NCBI RefSeq assembly: GCF_032484785.1
Contig: NZ_JAUETR010000002.1
Coordinates: forward strand, 1,426,001-1,490,000
Source: Bradyrhizobium sp. SZCCHNS1050
GTDB lineage: Bacteria; Pseudomonadota; Alphaproteobacteria; Rhizobiales; Xanthobacteraceae
Reading direction: 5' to 3'
DNA: 64,000 nt
Below are positions 17,236-26,199 of this stretch, piece after piece (position 1 is the first letter of the stretch; every line of letters begins with the position of its first letter). The notes under the pieces were generated by a model. That model saw nothing but the letters and a program-made list of their open reading frames with translations. It ran no database searches and was not told where the DNA came from. The translations under genes were made by a program, and so were the position numbers.

Positions 17236-17802
17236 TCAGCGATCGGCATCACCGATGCGAATATAGATGCGCGATCCATTGCAGATCTGAGCGTACTGGT
17301 TGCCATCGGAACGGCTGACCAATTGGACGATCGGCGCGGGCTGGGCGAATGTGATGGTCCGCGCGCCCTCGCTGATCACCCCAGTCGCATCTGCAACGTC
17401 GGCGACTTGCGTCAGCCCGGCGATCGGGCCGGTCAGGATCGTGTGGCTGTACGTGCCCGGCACCGCCTTGAGCAACACTCTCTCATCGGAGGCGATCGTG
17501 TAGGTGAACTTGTATGAGGTAACGCCGGTCTCGCCTCCGCCGGTGTCCACCGAGAAGTCCTGGACATCCATCATCCCGGTGCCATCGGCGCGAAGCACCA
17601 TGACGCCTTCGACGGTGAAGGAAAAGAGCTTCAGCGGGCCGCCCTTTGGCGTGAAGTTCGAATTGAATCCGACAGCGGCCGGATTCCGGATGCACAACGA
17701 TTTGCCAGCTAACGCATAGGTTCCGCGTAGACTTGCATGATCATTCGCAGACGCGGCCGTGCTTGCCGTCGCAGCGGCGGCCAAAATAAGAAAGCGGTGC
17801 AT
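17236..17802 (-). CDS. Exported hypothetical protein, tandem paralogue 2
   Basis: 188 residues with a signal peptide (MHRFLILAAAATASTAASA). The mature part is beta-rich, with GTYAL, FTVEGVMVLRADGTG and a C-terminal Cys in QYAQICNGSRIYIR. It shares its whole architecture with the gene upstream (17843): both have a Cys in the N-terminal part and one in ICNGS, which could form a disulfide. The family is not recognised; lipocalin-like strand patterns are possible but unproven. The 40-nt gap suggests one transcript. Confidence 0.8.
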   Translation of the reverse strand: MHRFLILAAAATASTAASANDHASLRGTYALAGKSLCIRNPAAVGFNSNFTPKGGPLKLFSFTVEGVMVLRADGTGMMDVQDFSVDTGGGETGVTSYKFTYTIASDERVLLKAVPGTYSHTILTGPIAGLTQVADVADATGVISEGARTITFAQPAPIVQLVSRSDGNQYAQICNGSRIYIRIGDADR

Positions 17803-17842
17803 ATGGTTTCCTCCCCGATCAGAACAATGGCTCGCCCTTACA

Positions 17843-18412
17843 TCAGCGGTCGTCGTCGCTGAGGCGGGTCATGATGAGAGATCCATTGCAGATCCGGGCA
17901 AACTGGGTGCCATTGGAACGACTGACCGTCAGGACGGTCGGCGCGGGCGGGGCGAGGACGATGGCCCGTGCTCCTTCGCCGATGAATCCGCTGGTGTCGG
18001 GAACATCGACGACTTGCGTCAACCCGGCGTTCGGTCCGGTCAGGGTCGTGGAGCTGTACGTACCTGGCACCGCCTTGACCGACAGCTTGCCACCGGGGTC
18101 GATCGAGTAGGTGATCTGGTACGAGATATCGCTGGTCGTCCCTTCGCCGGCGTCGACCGTGAAGGACCGGTTGTTCACCGTGCCGGTGCCGTCGGCGCGA
18201 AACACCATGACGCCGTCGACGGTGGTGGCGAAGAACACGACCGGACCCTTTGGCAAGAAATTCGAATCGAATCCGATCGACGCCGAGTTCTGGATACAGT
18301 CCGATGCGCCCGTCATCGCATAGGTCCCGTGAAGCCGACTGGGGTGATCATGAGCAAACGCCGCCGCGCTTGCAGTGATACCGACGAGGACCAGAATAGA
18401 AGAGCGATGCAA
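17843..18412 (-). CDS. Exported hypothetical protein, tandem paralogue 1
   Basis: 189 residues with a signal peptide (MHRSSILVLVGITASAAAFA). It aligns end to end with the downstream gene: HGTYAMTG, TTVDGVMVFRADGTGTV, KAVPGTYSSTTLTGP, GLTQVVDV and ARICNGSLI are shared motifs with conservative changes. The pair arose by tandem duplication and has diverged considerably; by eye, roughly half the residues are identical. Periplasmic or secreted location is inferred. Function is unknown. Confidence 0.8.
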   Translation of the reverse strand: MHRSSILVLVGITASAAAFAHDHPSRLHGTYAMTGASDCIQNSASIGFDSNFLPKGPVVFFATTVDGVMVFRADGTGTVNNRSFTVDAGEGTTSDISYQITYSIDPGGKLSVKAVPGTYSSTTLTGPNAGLTQVVDVPDTSGFIGEGARAIVLAPPAPTVLTVSRSNGTQFARICNGSLIMTRLSDDDR

Positions 18413-18758
18413 AATAGCCTCCCTGATCGAATGATCGCCCTTGCGTGGGCTGGAGGTACCATATGCCGCAAAGATGACGATTAGTCGCTGTTAGTAACAA
18501 AGCTGCAAAATAGCGCCACACCCGCAAGAGTTGATTGCTCTGCGGCAATTTCTCATGCGAACAGCTCGACTCCAGCAGGCGCAATCTTCACATCAGTCCC
18601 CGCTCCTCGTGCATCCACAACCAGCCGTGCCGGATCCGAGGTCGTGTCCCCGGTGGTGGTGTAGCTAGCGGTGGGGCAGCGCGTTCGCCGGGGAGAGCCG
18701 GGCAGGTCAGCTGGCGATTGCCGGGGCGGGAGCTGGGCCGCCACGGCTCATCAAAGCC
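18413..18758. other. Gene-free gap upstream of the paralogue pair
   Basis: About 345 nt between the start of one minus-strand gene and the stop of the next. It is less GC-rich around 18480-18560 and probably holds the promoter of the exported pair. No repeat or terminator was recognised. Confidence 0.35.
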
Positions 18759-19808
18759 TTATTTCGTGATCATCCGCCTCGGTGGCGCGGTCGGTGTTGG
18801 TGCTGCCGGCGAGATGACAAACGTCACCCAGGCGTTCCAGCCGTCAGGCCGGTTTTCCGCGGCAAATTCCTTGTAGGCCTTAAAGTTGAGGTAGCCTTGC
18901 ATGTCACCAACCGGGAAGATAAACCCGACCTGCGGGCCGACACCCGCGACCTGCGAGCGGAAGCAGCCGACGCGATCGCCGGAGCCGCTATCGCAGCCAA
19001 GTTGCTTGTAGACGTAGCCCACCAGCCCGATCTGGACCTGCTTGCTCAGGAATTGCGAAGCGCCCCAGTCGAAGTGCATGTCGACGCCGCTTTGATACTG
19101 CGTGTCAGGATTTGTGAAATTGTAGGTGAAGCCTAGCACGCCGGAGAGCTCATGTCCGCTCTGTGGATTGAAATAGGTGTAGCCGCCGCCCGCATCGATC
19201 GTCCCATGCCCGATCCCGATATTGGCGAGGCGCGTGGACTGGTAAGCGCCGACAGGGATGTCACCCATCACGTAGGTCATGTAGTTGTTGACGCCCGCGT
19301 TCCAGCGCAGTGCGAATTGGGGGATCAAATCGCCGAAGCCAGTGATGGAATCGCTGACGGAATCAAAGCGCGAGAACGGAATTGAGCCGCCCGGTGTTGA
19401 AAGCGAGCCCGTCACCAATCCATTGAGCGAGGTTGTATTTGCGCCGTAGATTCCGATCAGGCTTGCAGACGCCTGACCACCGAGAACCGGTGTCGCGAAG
19501 ACGTAGGTCGCGTTCAGCAGGCCAAGATCGACGTTCGCATTGACGTTTGCGTTCAAGGTAGCTGTCAGATTCGCAGGAATACGGCCGATCTGGATCTCAC
19601 GAGCGCGCGCCACGTCCCTGCCGGCAGACACTGAGGTATGATAGTAAATTGACGCAGCCGACCAACCGGGCTGCTGAGGCGTGGCGGCAAGGCTACCGAA
19701 TGTGCCCGGAATCCAAAAGCTGATGCCGCTCTCATCTGCCGAGACAATCGTCGGTACTGATGCAATGGTCGCAAATGCAATAGCGCCAAGCGCCCTCGTC
19801 ATTCTCAT
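18759..19808 (-). CDS. SphA-type outer-membrane transporter/porin
   Basis: 349 residues from ATG 19808, with an AGGAG site about 8 nt upstream. A signal peptide (MRMTRALGAIAFATIASVPT, ending VSA) is followed by alternating amphipathic strands with many Gly, Asn, Tyr and Phe (GGGYTYFNPQSGHELSG, VLGFTYNFTNP, VGPQVGFIFPVGDMQGYLNF). This fits the phenol-degradation meta-pathway/SphA group of outer-membrane beta-barrels (PF13557 type), thought to pass hydrophobic compounds. Two Cys in the GCDSGSGDRVGC loop may form an extracellular disulfide. The frame back to 20009 is not supported. Its neighbours across the gap are arylsulfatase and DUF1254 genes. Confidence 0.8.
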   Translation of the reverse strand: MRMTRALGAIAFATIASVPTIVSADESGISFWIPGTFGSLAATPQQPGWSAASIYYHTSVSAGRDVARAREIQIGRIPANLTATLNANVNANVDLGLLNATYVFATPVLGGQASASLIGIYGANTTSLNGLVTGSLSTPGGSIPFSRFDSVSDSITGFGDLIPQFALRWNAGVNNYMTYVMGDIPVGAYQSTRLANIGIGHGTIDAGGGYTYFNPQSGHELSGVLGFTYNFTNPDTQYQSGVDMHFDWGASQFLSKQVQIGLVGYVYKQLGCDSGSGDRVGCFRSQVAGVGPQVGFIFPVGDMQGYLNFKAYKEFAAENRPDGWNAWVTFVISPAAPTPTAPPRRMITK

Positions 19809-19920
19809 GGCAATCTCCTGCCGAACCACGACCCTCGCGCATAGTGAGTGACGAGCATGATGCTGACAGCATGACAGGCCGTACTGCGCCGGGCGATAGC
19901 CGTCACGATGATAGGGAACA

Positions 19921-19943
19921 ATTTGCAACCGGATGTTGCAAAT
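19921..19943. promoter_or_regulatory. Perfect inverted repeat, candidate operator
   Basis: ATTTGCAAC, 5 nt, then GTTGCAAAT. This perfect 9-bp dyad lies 113 nt upstream of the SphA-like gene start at 19808 and about 760 nt before the divergent arylsulfatase gene. The spacing of half-site centres (14 nt) suits a dimeric helix-turn-helix regulator. No regulator gene lies next to it, so the binding protein is unknown. Confidence 0.45.
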
Positions 19944-20178
19944 GGAGCACAGTGTCGCGCTGGTCCGCCGCTTAGCAAAGAATTGCTGTTTGTTCCTAAG
20001 GAAATTCACGCGGCGCTTTGAGAGACAGGATAGCCTCGCGCGTGATCATGAGAGACAAACCTCGTCGCCGTTTGGGAAAGTGCCTTTTGGTTTCTCGTCT
20101 TTCAGGAGGCAGTTGCCAGCTACATCCATAGGGCCACACGGCCTCCGCACAGCCATCTCCCAGGTCAAGACGATTGCC

Positions 20179-20316
20179 CTACTCGAGACGATCGCTCTTG
20201 ATCGCAAGCCGATGCTTCGCAGAAAGCTTCTGCCAAGAAACCAACGAAACTGCTGCAACCAAGGTGATCGCGAGCGCGGCGCCGACGACGGGATGATTGA
20301 GCTTGTAGGCGAGCAT
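20179..20316 (-). CDS. Possible 45-residue single-TM protein
   Basis: A short minus-strand frame from ATG 20316: a cytoplasmic start with Lys/Asn/His, then a transmembrane helix (VVGAALAITLVAAVSLVSW) and a basic tail (KLSAKHRLAIKSDRLE). The topology is convincing for a small membrane protein. The ribosome site is not obvious and the other frames here look noncoding. The remainder of the 19809-20704 gap shows no other gene. Confidence 0.35.
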   Translation of the reverse strand: MLAYKLNHPVVGAALAITLVAAVSLVSWQKLSAKHRLAIKSDRLE

Positions 20317-20704
20317 AGCGTATCGCTGTCGATCCAGGAAGACCAGGAAAGCTTGCCCTTGACGGTTTGAGACTCAGAAAATGTTCCCCATTGATTTCGC
20401 TCAAGGTCCGTTATTCGACTTGTTCGGTGCAGCACGATGCCGAGCGTGTGCGCGTGTCCTGCTCTTCAATATTTCTTCGATATTTGATGGTTCTTTGCAG
20501 ATGCCTGACCGGCGTGAGACATCGGCAGGTCCATACAATAATACAATAGATGAGCGTGCCCCGCTGGTTAGCACAGCCAGGCGATCGCATCTGCCCTAGG
20601 CGCCTTCGCGCGTGGGTTGATCTGCGTCAACGTCGCTCCTTGCGCCGTCCTAGAGGATCACAAGCATCTGCGCGGTTGCGCGCACCTCTTGGGGAGGGCC
20701 TGCG

Positions 20705-23191
20705 ATGAATTTTCGTGCGATTGCTTCCATATTGTTTTTGACGTCGGCGATATCCGCCCCCGCGTTTGCACAGCAAGCGCAACCGACTACGCCGCCGCTC
20801 GGCTCCCCGGCCGCGACCATCACCATTCCGGGCGACCAGCTTCCACCGCCACCGCCGAAATTCGGCGGCACGATCACGGAGGATGCGAAGACCTCGAAGC
20901 CGTGGTGGCCTCCGACGGTCGTGCCGGGTAAAGGTGCGCCGAACGTTCTGCTGATCATGACCGACGATTCCGGTTATGGCGTGCCGAGCACATTCGGCGG
21001 GGTGATCCCAACGCCAACGCTCGATCGCATCGCCAAGAATGGCCTGCGCTACACCCAATTCCACTCGACGGCGCTCTGCTCGCCGACGCGAGCGGCTCTG
21101 ATCACCGGTCGCAACCATCACTCGGTCGGCTTCGGCCAGATCAGCGAACTGGCGACTGGATATCCGGGCTATGACTCGGTCATCGGTCCGGAGAACGCGA
21201 CTATCGGCCGGATTCTGAGCGACAACGGATATGCCACATCGTGGTTCGGCAAGAACCACAACACGCCGTCCTTCCAATACAGCGCGGCCGGTCCGTTCGA
21301 CCAATGGCCGAGCGGGATGGGCTTCCAGTACTTCTACGGCTTCATGGGTGGCGAGACCGACCAGTGGACGCCGTACCTGTTCCGCGACCACACCCCCGTT
21401 TACCCGTGGGTCGGGAAGAAGGGCTACAACCTGATCACCGACATGGCGGACGACGCGATCCGTTACATGAAGGAACTTGACGCCGCGGCGCCCGAGAAAC
21501 CGTTCTTCGTCTACTACGTACCTGGCGCAACCCATGACCCGCACCAGCCAACCAAGGAATGGATCGACAAGATCAGCAAGATGCACCTGTTCGACCAGGG
21601 CTGGGAGAAGTTGCGAGACCAGATCTTCGCCAACCAGAAGCGATTGGGCGTGATTCCCGCAAACACGCAGCTCACGCCGTGGCCGGACGTCTTGCCGAAG
21701 TGGGATTCGCTCTCGGAGGTGAAGAAAAAGATCGTCATTCGCGAGGCCGACGTGTTCGCGGCCTATACCGCCTATGTCGACGATGAGATCGGCCGGGTGA
21801 TCCAGGCGGTCGAAGACATGGGCAAGCTCGACAACACGTTGATCATCTACATCAACGGCGACAACGGCACGAGTTCGGAAGGCTCGATGATGGGTACGCC
21901 AAACTGGCTGACGGTCGCCAATGGCGTGCTCGATTTGCCGGAGGTCGAGTATCTTCGATATTACGAATCCTGGGGTTCGGACCAGACCTATCCGCACATG
22001 GCCGTGCCGTGGGCGTGGGCGTTCGACACGCCCTTCAAGTGGACCAAGCAGATCGCGTCGCATTTCGGTGGGACGCGGCAGGGTATGGCTATCTCGTGGC
22101 CCGGCCACATCAACGATGTCGGAGGCATTCGCCCCCAGTTTCATCACGTGATCGACATCGTGCCCACAATCCTTGAGGCGGCCGGCATCAAGGCGCCCGA
22201 CATGGTCGACGGCATCAAGCAGAAGTCGATTGAAGGCGTTAGCATGGCGTACACGTTCGACAAGGCAAATGCCAACGCACCGTCGAAGCGCACGACCCAG
22301 TACTTCGAGATGTTCGCCAACCGCGGCATTTACCACGAAGGCTGGTACGCCGCGACCACACCACCCGAGCCGCCGTGGCTTGTCGGCACGAAGGCGCTGC
22401 CGCCGGTCGAGCAGTACAAGTGGGAGCTCTACAACCTTGCCGAGGACTTCTCGCAGGCGGACGACCTTGCGGCGACGAATCCCGAGAAGCTCAAGGAACT
22501 GCAGGCGGTGTTTGCGGCGGAGGCGAGCAGGTACCAGGTGTTTCCGCTGGATAACTCGGTGCTCCCGCGACTTCTCACGCCGCGGCCGAGTGGGACGGCA
22601 GGGCGAACGGAGTTCACCTATGTCGGTGAGAACGCTGACATTCCGATTGCCAATGCTCCCAGCCTCCTGAACAGGGACTACACGATCACAGCCGAGATCA
22701 CCGTGCCCAGTGGAGGTGCCGAAGGGATGATCGCTACAATGGGCGGGAGGTTCGGTGGCTACGGCCTTTACCTGCTCAAGGGCAAACCGGTCTTCGTCTA
22801 CAATCTTCTCAATCTCAAACGTTACCGCTGGGAGGGCGGCGTTGGAGCCGATGACTGGCTGGGCCAGGCGCTCAGTCCGGGTAAGCACAAGATCGTCTTC
22901 GACTTCAAATACGATGGACCCGGACTCGGCAAAGGCGGCAGCGGTGTCCTTTCGGTTGACGGCCGAGTGCTGTCGCAACAAAAAATGGAACACACGATTC
23001 CATTCATGATGGCGATCGATGAATCCATGGACGTTGGGCTCGATACCCGCACCGCGGTCGATGATAGCTATACGCTGCCATTCCGATTCACAGGCACGAT
23101 CGACAAACTGACCTACAACATCAAGCCGGAACAGTTGGCTGAGGAAGATCGCAAAGCCATGCAGAAGGCCGCGACCAAAGCAAACGACTAG
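20705..23191 (+). CDS. Periplasmic type I arylsulfatase
   Basis: 828 residues. A signal peptide ends near residue 22 (AFAQ). The catalytic motif C125-S-P-T-R129, within ALCSPTRAALITGRN, is the site where formylglycine is made from Cys. Asp87-Asp88 (MTDDSGYG) and a GDNG motif provide metal ligands. The sulfatase domain spans about 75-560, and the C-terminal 200 residues form a beta-rich LamG/concanavalin-like domain (GGRFGGYGLYLLKGKPVFVY). It hydrolyses sulfate esters, and substrate class cannot be read off. GGGAGGG sits about 6 nt before the ATG. No formylglycine-generating enzyme gene lies in the window, so one must be encoded elsewhere. Confidence 0.93.
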   Translation: MNFRAIASILFLTSAISAPAFAQQAQPTTPPLGSPAATITIPGDQLPPPPPKFGGTITEDAKTSKPWWPPTVVPGKGAPNVLLIMTDDSGYGVPSTFGGVIPTPTLDRIAKNGLRYTQFHSTALCSPTRAALITGRNHHSVGFGQISELATGYPGYDSVIGPENATIGRILSDNGYATSWFGKNHNTPSFQYSAAGPFDQWPSGMGFQYFYGFMGGETDQWTPYLFRDHTPVYPWVGKKGYNLITDMADDAIRYMKELDAAAPEKPFFVYYVPGATHDPHQPTKEWIDKISKMHLFDQGWEKLRDQIFANQKRLGVIPANTQLTPWPDVLPKWDSLSEVKKKIVIREADVFAAYTAYVDDEIGRVIQAVEDMGKLDNTLIIYINGDNGTSSEGSMMGTPNWLTVANGVLDLPEVEYLRYYESWGSDQTYPHMAVPWAWAFDTPFKWTKQIASHFGGTRQGMAISWPGHINDVGGIRPQFHHVIDIVPTILEAAGIKAPDMVDGIKQKSIEGVSMAYTFDKANANAPSKRTTQYFEMFANRGIYHEGWYAATTPPEPPWLVGTKALPPVEQYKWELYNLAEDFSQADDLAATNPEKLKELQAVFAAEASRYQVFPLDNSVLPRLLTPRPSGTAGRTEFTYVGENADIPIANAPSLLNRDYTITAEITVPSGGAEGMIATMGGRFGGYGLYLLKGKPVFVYNLLNLKRYRWEGGVGADDWLGQALSPGKHKIVFDFKYDGPGLGKGGSGVLSVDGRVLSQQKMEHTIPFMMAIDESMDVGLDTRTAVDDSYTLPFRFTGTIDKLTYNIKPEQLAEEDRKAMQKAATKAND

Positions 23192-23212
23192 CCTGGTCAT
23201 TCCCAGCAAAGC

Positions 23213-23236
23213 AGTGGGGAGCAAAAGCTCCCCACT
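23213..23236 (+). other. Intercistronic hairpin after arylsulfatase
   Basis: Perfect 10-bp arms (23213-23222 and 23227-23236) around an AAAA loop, 21 nt after the arylsulfatase stop. There is no T-run behind it, so it is more likely an mRNA 3'-end stabilising or attenuating hairpin than a strong terminator. Confidence 0.6.
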
Positions 23237-23410
23237 CTCAGAACCCGATGTGTTCCGGGTCTCGCATCGGGGATAGTCGCTTATATGGACCTGCCATCTG
23301 CGTCATCTGCGGTGGCCTCCCTCTTCGACGGCTTGCGACCGAAAGACGGGACGTTTCGAGCTTAGGTCAAATATGGGTCGAGCGGCGCACTAATGAAAAG
23401 GAGATCGCTC

Positions 23411-24892
23411 ATGAATTCATCTGCTGGACAGGAAGGCATTTCGCTTCATCGCCGCTGCCTGCTCACGACCGCACTCGGTGCCGGGCTGGGCACAGCCTTG
23501 TCATCCACAAGAAGCGAGGCGGCCGGCCCGCTGCTGCGCGCACTCGGCGACCTGAAGGGCGATGTCGAGGAAGAACTGGCGTATGTTCTTGCGTTGGAAT
23601 GCTATGTCTACGGCTTTCCGCTTGTCATGATGGACGCAACCCGAGCGGTGATGACTGCCACGTCGAAGTCCGAACAGTATAAAGCGCCTGTCAACCAGTT
23701 CGGCAGGATGCGGACTTATGTCGATCCGGATTTCAAAGACTGCGTCCGCATCAGCGTCAACTCCCTCTGGGCGTTTTCATTCATCGACCTGGACAAGGAG
23801 CCGTTCGTCTATTCTCAGCCCGACACTCAGGGGCGATACATCATCATGCAGGCGCTCAACATGTGGACCGACGATTTCGCCTCGGCGGGCAGTCGGACGA
23901 CCGGAACTGGCGCCGGAAACTTCCTGATCGCCGGCCCCAAATGGAACGGTGTTGCGCCCAATGGCATCAAGCAAACGTTCCGATCGACGACGCGCTACGC
24001 ATCTGTTCTGGTCCAGATCGCATGCGACAGCCCCAAGGAGTTCGTTGCAATCAACAAGCTGCAGGATGAATTGCAACTGACGCCGCTCAGCGCCTGGGGC
24101 AAGTCCTACACGCCACCCTCCGATGTGCCGATCGACACCAGTGTCGATACAACGGCGACGCCGTACGATCAGGTGCGGCTCATGACCGGCGAGATGTTCT
24201 TCAAGCGCCTCGCCGCTGCGTTGAAGGACAACCCGCCTTACCCTGACGACGCCAAGACTATCGACAAGCTCAAGCGCATCGGGATCGAGGTCGGCAAGGA
24301 CTTTGAACCGTCCAAGCTCGATCCGGCCGTTCTGCGGGGGATCAACCGGGCGCCGGCCGAGGTCTGGTACAAGCTGGAAACAGGCCCCTACACTGCGCCG
24401 ACCGTGAACGGCTGGCAGGGCGCGCTGAATATCGGTCGCTTCGGTACCGACTACACCACGCGGGCATTCATCGCCTGGTTTGGATTGGGGGCGCTGACGT
24501 CGGACGATGCGGTCTATCCAACCGCCTTTGTCGATGGCGACGGCAACGTGCTGGACGGCGCGGCGAAGTATGTTCTCCATCTGGAGAAGGACGAGATATT
24601 CCCATCCGAAGCTGGGGTCTGGTCGGTCTCGCCCTATCGCGAGAATTTCTATGTTCGGAACGCGATCAACCGCTACGGCATCACTTCGGCGATGCCGATC
24701 AAATACAATCCAGACGGCTCGCTCGATATCTACATCCAGGCGCAATCACCAGGCGCCGACAAGGAAACGAATTGGCTTCCGTGTCCGCCGAGCCTGCCCT
24801 TCAATCTCAGCGTCAGGGTCTATCAGCCCAAGACTGCCCTTAAGGATGGCACGTTCAAGATCCCGCCCGTCCGGCGCGTTCGCGACACCTGA
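23411..24892 (+). CDS. DUF1254/DUF1214 domain protein, Tat-like export signal
   Basis: 493 residues from ATG 23411; AAGGAG at 23397-23402 is placed for this start and overlaps the earlier ATG at 23393, which is therefore rejected. The N-terminus has HRRCLLTTALGAGLGTAL, a twin-arginine-like signal. The DUF1254 domain (about 50-190, with ECYVYGFPLVMMDATRAVM) is followed by DUF1214 (about 360-475, with NFYVRNAINRYGI). The family is periplasmic and uncharacterised. It often neighbours arylsulfatases and hydrophobic-compound porins, as here. Confidence 0.88.
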   Translation: MNSSAGQEGISLHRRCLLTTALGAGLGTALSSTRSEAAGPLLRALGDLKGDVEEELAYVLALECYVYGFPLVMMDATRAVMTATSKSEQYKAPVNQFGRMRTYVDPDFKDCVRISVNSLWAFSFIDLDKEPFVYSQPDTQGRYIIMQALNMWTDDFASAGSRTTGTGAGNFLIAGPKWNGVAPNGIKQTFRSTTRYASVLVQIACDSPKEFVAINKLQDELQLTPLSAWGKSYTPPSDVPIDTSVDTTATPYDQVRLMTGEMFFKRLAAALKDNPPYPDDAKTIDKLKRIGIEVGKDFEPSKLDPAVLRGINRAPAEVWYKLETGPYTAPTVNGWQGALNIGRFGTDYTTRAFIAWFGLGALTSDDAVYPTAFVDGDGNVLDGAAKYVLHLEKDEIFPSEAGVWSVSPYRENFYVRNAINRYGITSAMPIKYNPDGSLDIYIQAQSPGADKETNWLPCPPSLPFNLSVRVYQPKTALKDGTFKIPPVRRVRDT

Positions 24893-24918
24893 AGAACTTG
24901 CAAGGACTGCGCGAGGAG

Positions 24919-25371
24919 ATGGACAGTGTAATCCAGTTGGTGCCGGTAACGCCTTCAATCGACCAACTGGCACGGATCATCGGCAACGTGGCGGCCCCGG
25001 CTTTCCTGCTGGGAGCCGTCGCGTGCTTCATCTCGGTTCTTATTTCCCGCATCAACCGTGTGGTCGACCGGGCCCAGTTCCTTCACGGCATCACCGATGA
25101 TGATGCTTCAAAGGCTTACCTCAAGACGGATATTCCCCGGCTGCGGCACCGGGCTTCGCTCCTGAACAGGTCGCTGTTCTGCTCCATCCTTTCTGCGATC
25201 CTCACCGCCCTCATCATCATCGTTGCCTTCATCAGCGCCCTGTTCGATGTTGCCCACGAATATGGCGTGGCGCTGCTGTTCATGGCTGCGCTGCTGACGT
25301 TCTGCGCTTCTCTCATCGACCTCGCCCGCGAAACCCGAATTGCACTTCACGACAACGACCTGCGCGTGTAA
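24919..25371 (+). CDS. DUF2721 family membrane protein
   Basis: About 150 residues from ATG 24919; a TTG at 24898 would add seven codons. Three transmembrane segments: about 26-43 (APAFLLGAVACFISVLI), 90-112 and 118-138. The cytoplasmic loop has basic helices and the family-typical segment ISRINRVVDRAQFL. DUF2721 proteins are small inner-membrane proteins of unknown function. The gene follows the DUF1254 gene by 26 nt, so it belongs to the same transcript. Confidence 0.85.
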   Translation: MDSVIQLVPVTPSIDQLARIIGNVAAPAFLLGAVACFISVLISRINRVVDRAQFLHGITDDDASKAYLKTDIPRLRHRASLLNRSLFCSILSAILTALIIIVAFISALFDVAHEYGVALLFMAALLTFCASLIDLARETRIALHDNDLRV

Positions 25372-25392
25372 GTCTTCCAGGGCAGTCGAGGG

Positions 25393-25725
25393 GTGATCGG
25401 ATGTGACGAAGAGGTCCCGGAAGAGGCGCGGGCGTCAGAATGCCACCGCGACGGCCCGCCGTGGAGCTCCGAGAAGCTCATGCAGGCCACCGTGAGCCAT
25501 TGGCTGCGCGAGAAGGAGCGCGAGGGCCTGATCGGCGCCGGCACCACCCTGCACGGCCTCCGCGTCTCCTACGCGGCCTGGTGGAAGCGCAATGGCGCGA
25601 CGGACGCGGAGATCGCCGACCTGCTGGGCGACAAGTCGCAGCGGATGGGAACCCACTATACTCGGCACGTCTCCCGGGAGGACAATGTAGTCCGGGCGTT
25701 CAAGCGATTGAAGAATATGGATTAA
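25393..25725 (+). pseudogene. Tyrosine recombinase (integrase), C-terminal remnant
   Basis: 110 codons resembling only the last third of a phage-type integrase. His54-x2-Arg57 (LHGLRVSYAAWW) is the HxxR box, and Tyr89 in MGTHYTRHVS is the likely nucleophile. The Arg and Lys of the N-terminal part of the catalytic domain, and the whole core-binding domain, are missing. LLGDKS replaces the usual LGHxS. The first 20 codons look unrelated. It cannot be a working recombinase and marks past integration of a mobile element next to the cassette at 25771-27419. Confidence 0.75.
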
Positions 25726-25770
25726 TCGCCTGGGTATTCACACGGAACTGAAGAATGATCCGCGCTTAAG

Positions 25771-26178
25771 CTATGATCCTTCGGCCTCACCGCCTTCCGA
25801 GATCTCAGCAGCTTTCATGCGCGCGAGCCGAAGCTCTTCCTCTATCAGAGCCTCCTGTTCACGCTGGCGCTGTGCAACGGTCATGCGCTCCTCCCTGATC
25901 GCTCGGGCGCGCGCCCTTAGCTCTTCTTCGGTCAAGGTGCGCACGATCTCGCCCGAGGGTAACCTTCCTAAAGCTCTTTGGATAGTTTCGTAATCAGCTG
26001 ACGGAGGGGCACGTCGTCTGGGTGACGTCAGTCTTGCTGTAATTTCATCGACAAGAGGAGCAAAGAATTTCTCCGGCGAGGCCAGCACCAGATTTTGTTG
26101 ACGCAACAGCGCCATCATCTCCTGCGCCAGTTCGGCGTAGTCCGGTGGTCGATCAGCGGCCGCCGCGGGTTGTGCCAT
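25771..26178 (-). CDS. Hypothetical coiled-coil protein of the TIR cassette
   Basis: 135 residues, with no signal or membrane segment. After an Ala-rich start, residues 14-30 are helical (YAELAQEMMALLRQQNLVL). The C-terminal half is Arg/Glu-rich with heptad-like spacing (EEELRARARAIREERMTVAQ and beyond), predicted as coiled coil. Not recognised. The gene starts 21 nt after the TIR-like gene ends, on the same strand, so co-transcription is likely; its own ribosome site is weak. A role as partner or oligomerisation factor of the TIR protein is only a guess from position. Confidence 0.6.
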   Translation of the reverse strand: MAQPAAAADRPPDYAELAQEMMALLRQQNLVLASPEKFFAPLVDEITARLTSPRRRAPPSADYETIQRALGRLPSGEIVRTLTEEELRARARAIREERMTVAQRQREQEALIEEELRLARMKAAEISEGGEAEGS

Positions 26179-26199
26179 CGAGGATTGTTCTAGCAGAAG

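Noticed and set aside
16941..17318. 125-codon plus-strand open frame in the gene-free stretch
   Set aside because: Translation is dominated by Arg and Ser, overlaps the end of the exported paralogue gene and has no upstream ribosome site.
20627..23224. 865-codon open frame on the minus strand opposite the arylsulfatase
   Set aside because: It is the antisense shadow of a strongly coding gene with intact sulfatase motifs; high third-position GC keeps the opposite frame open.
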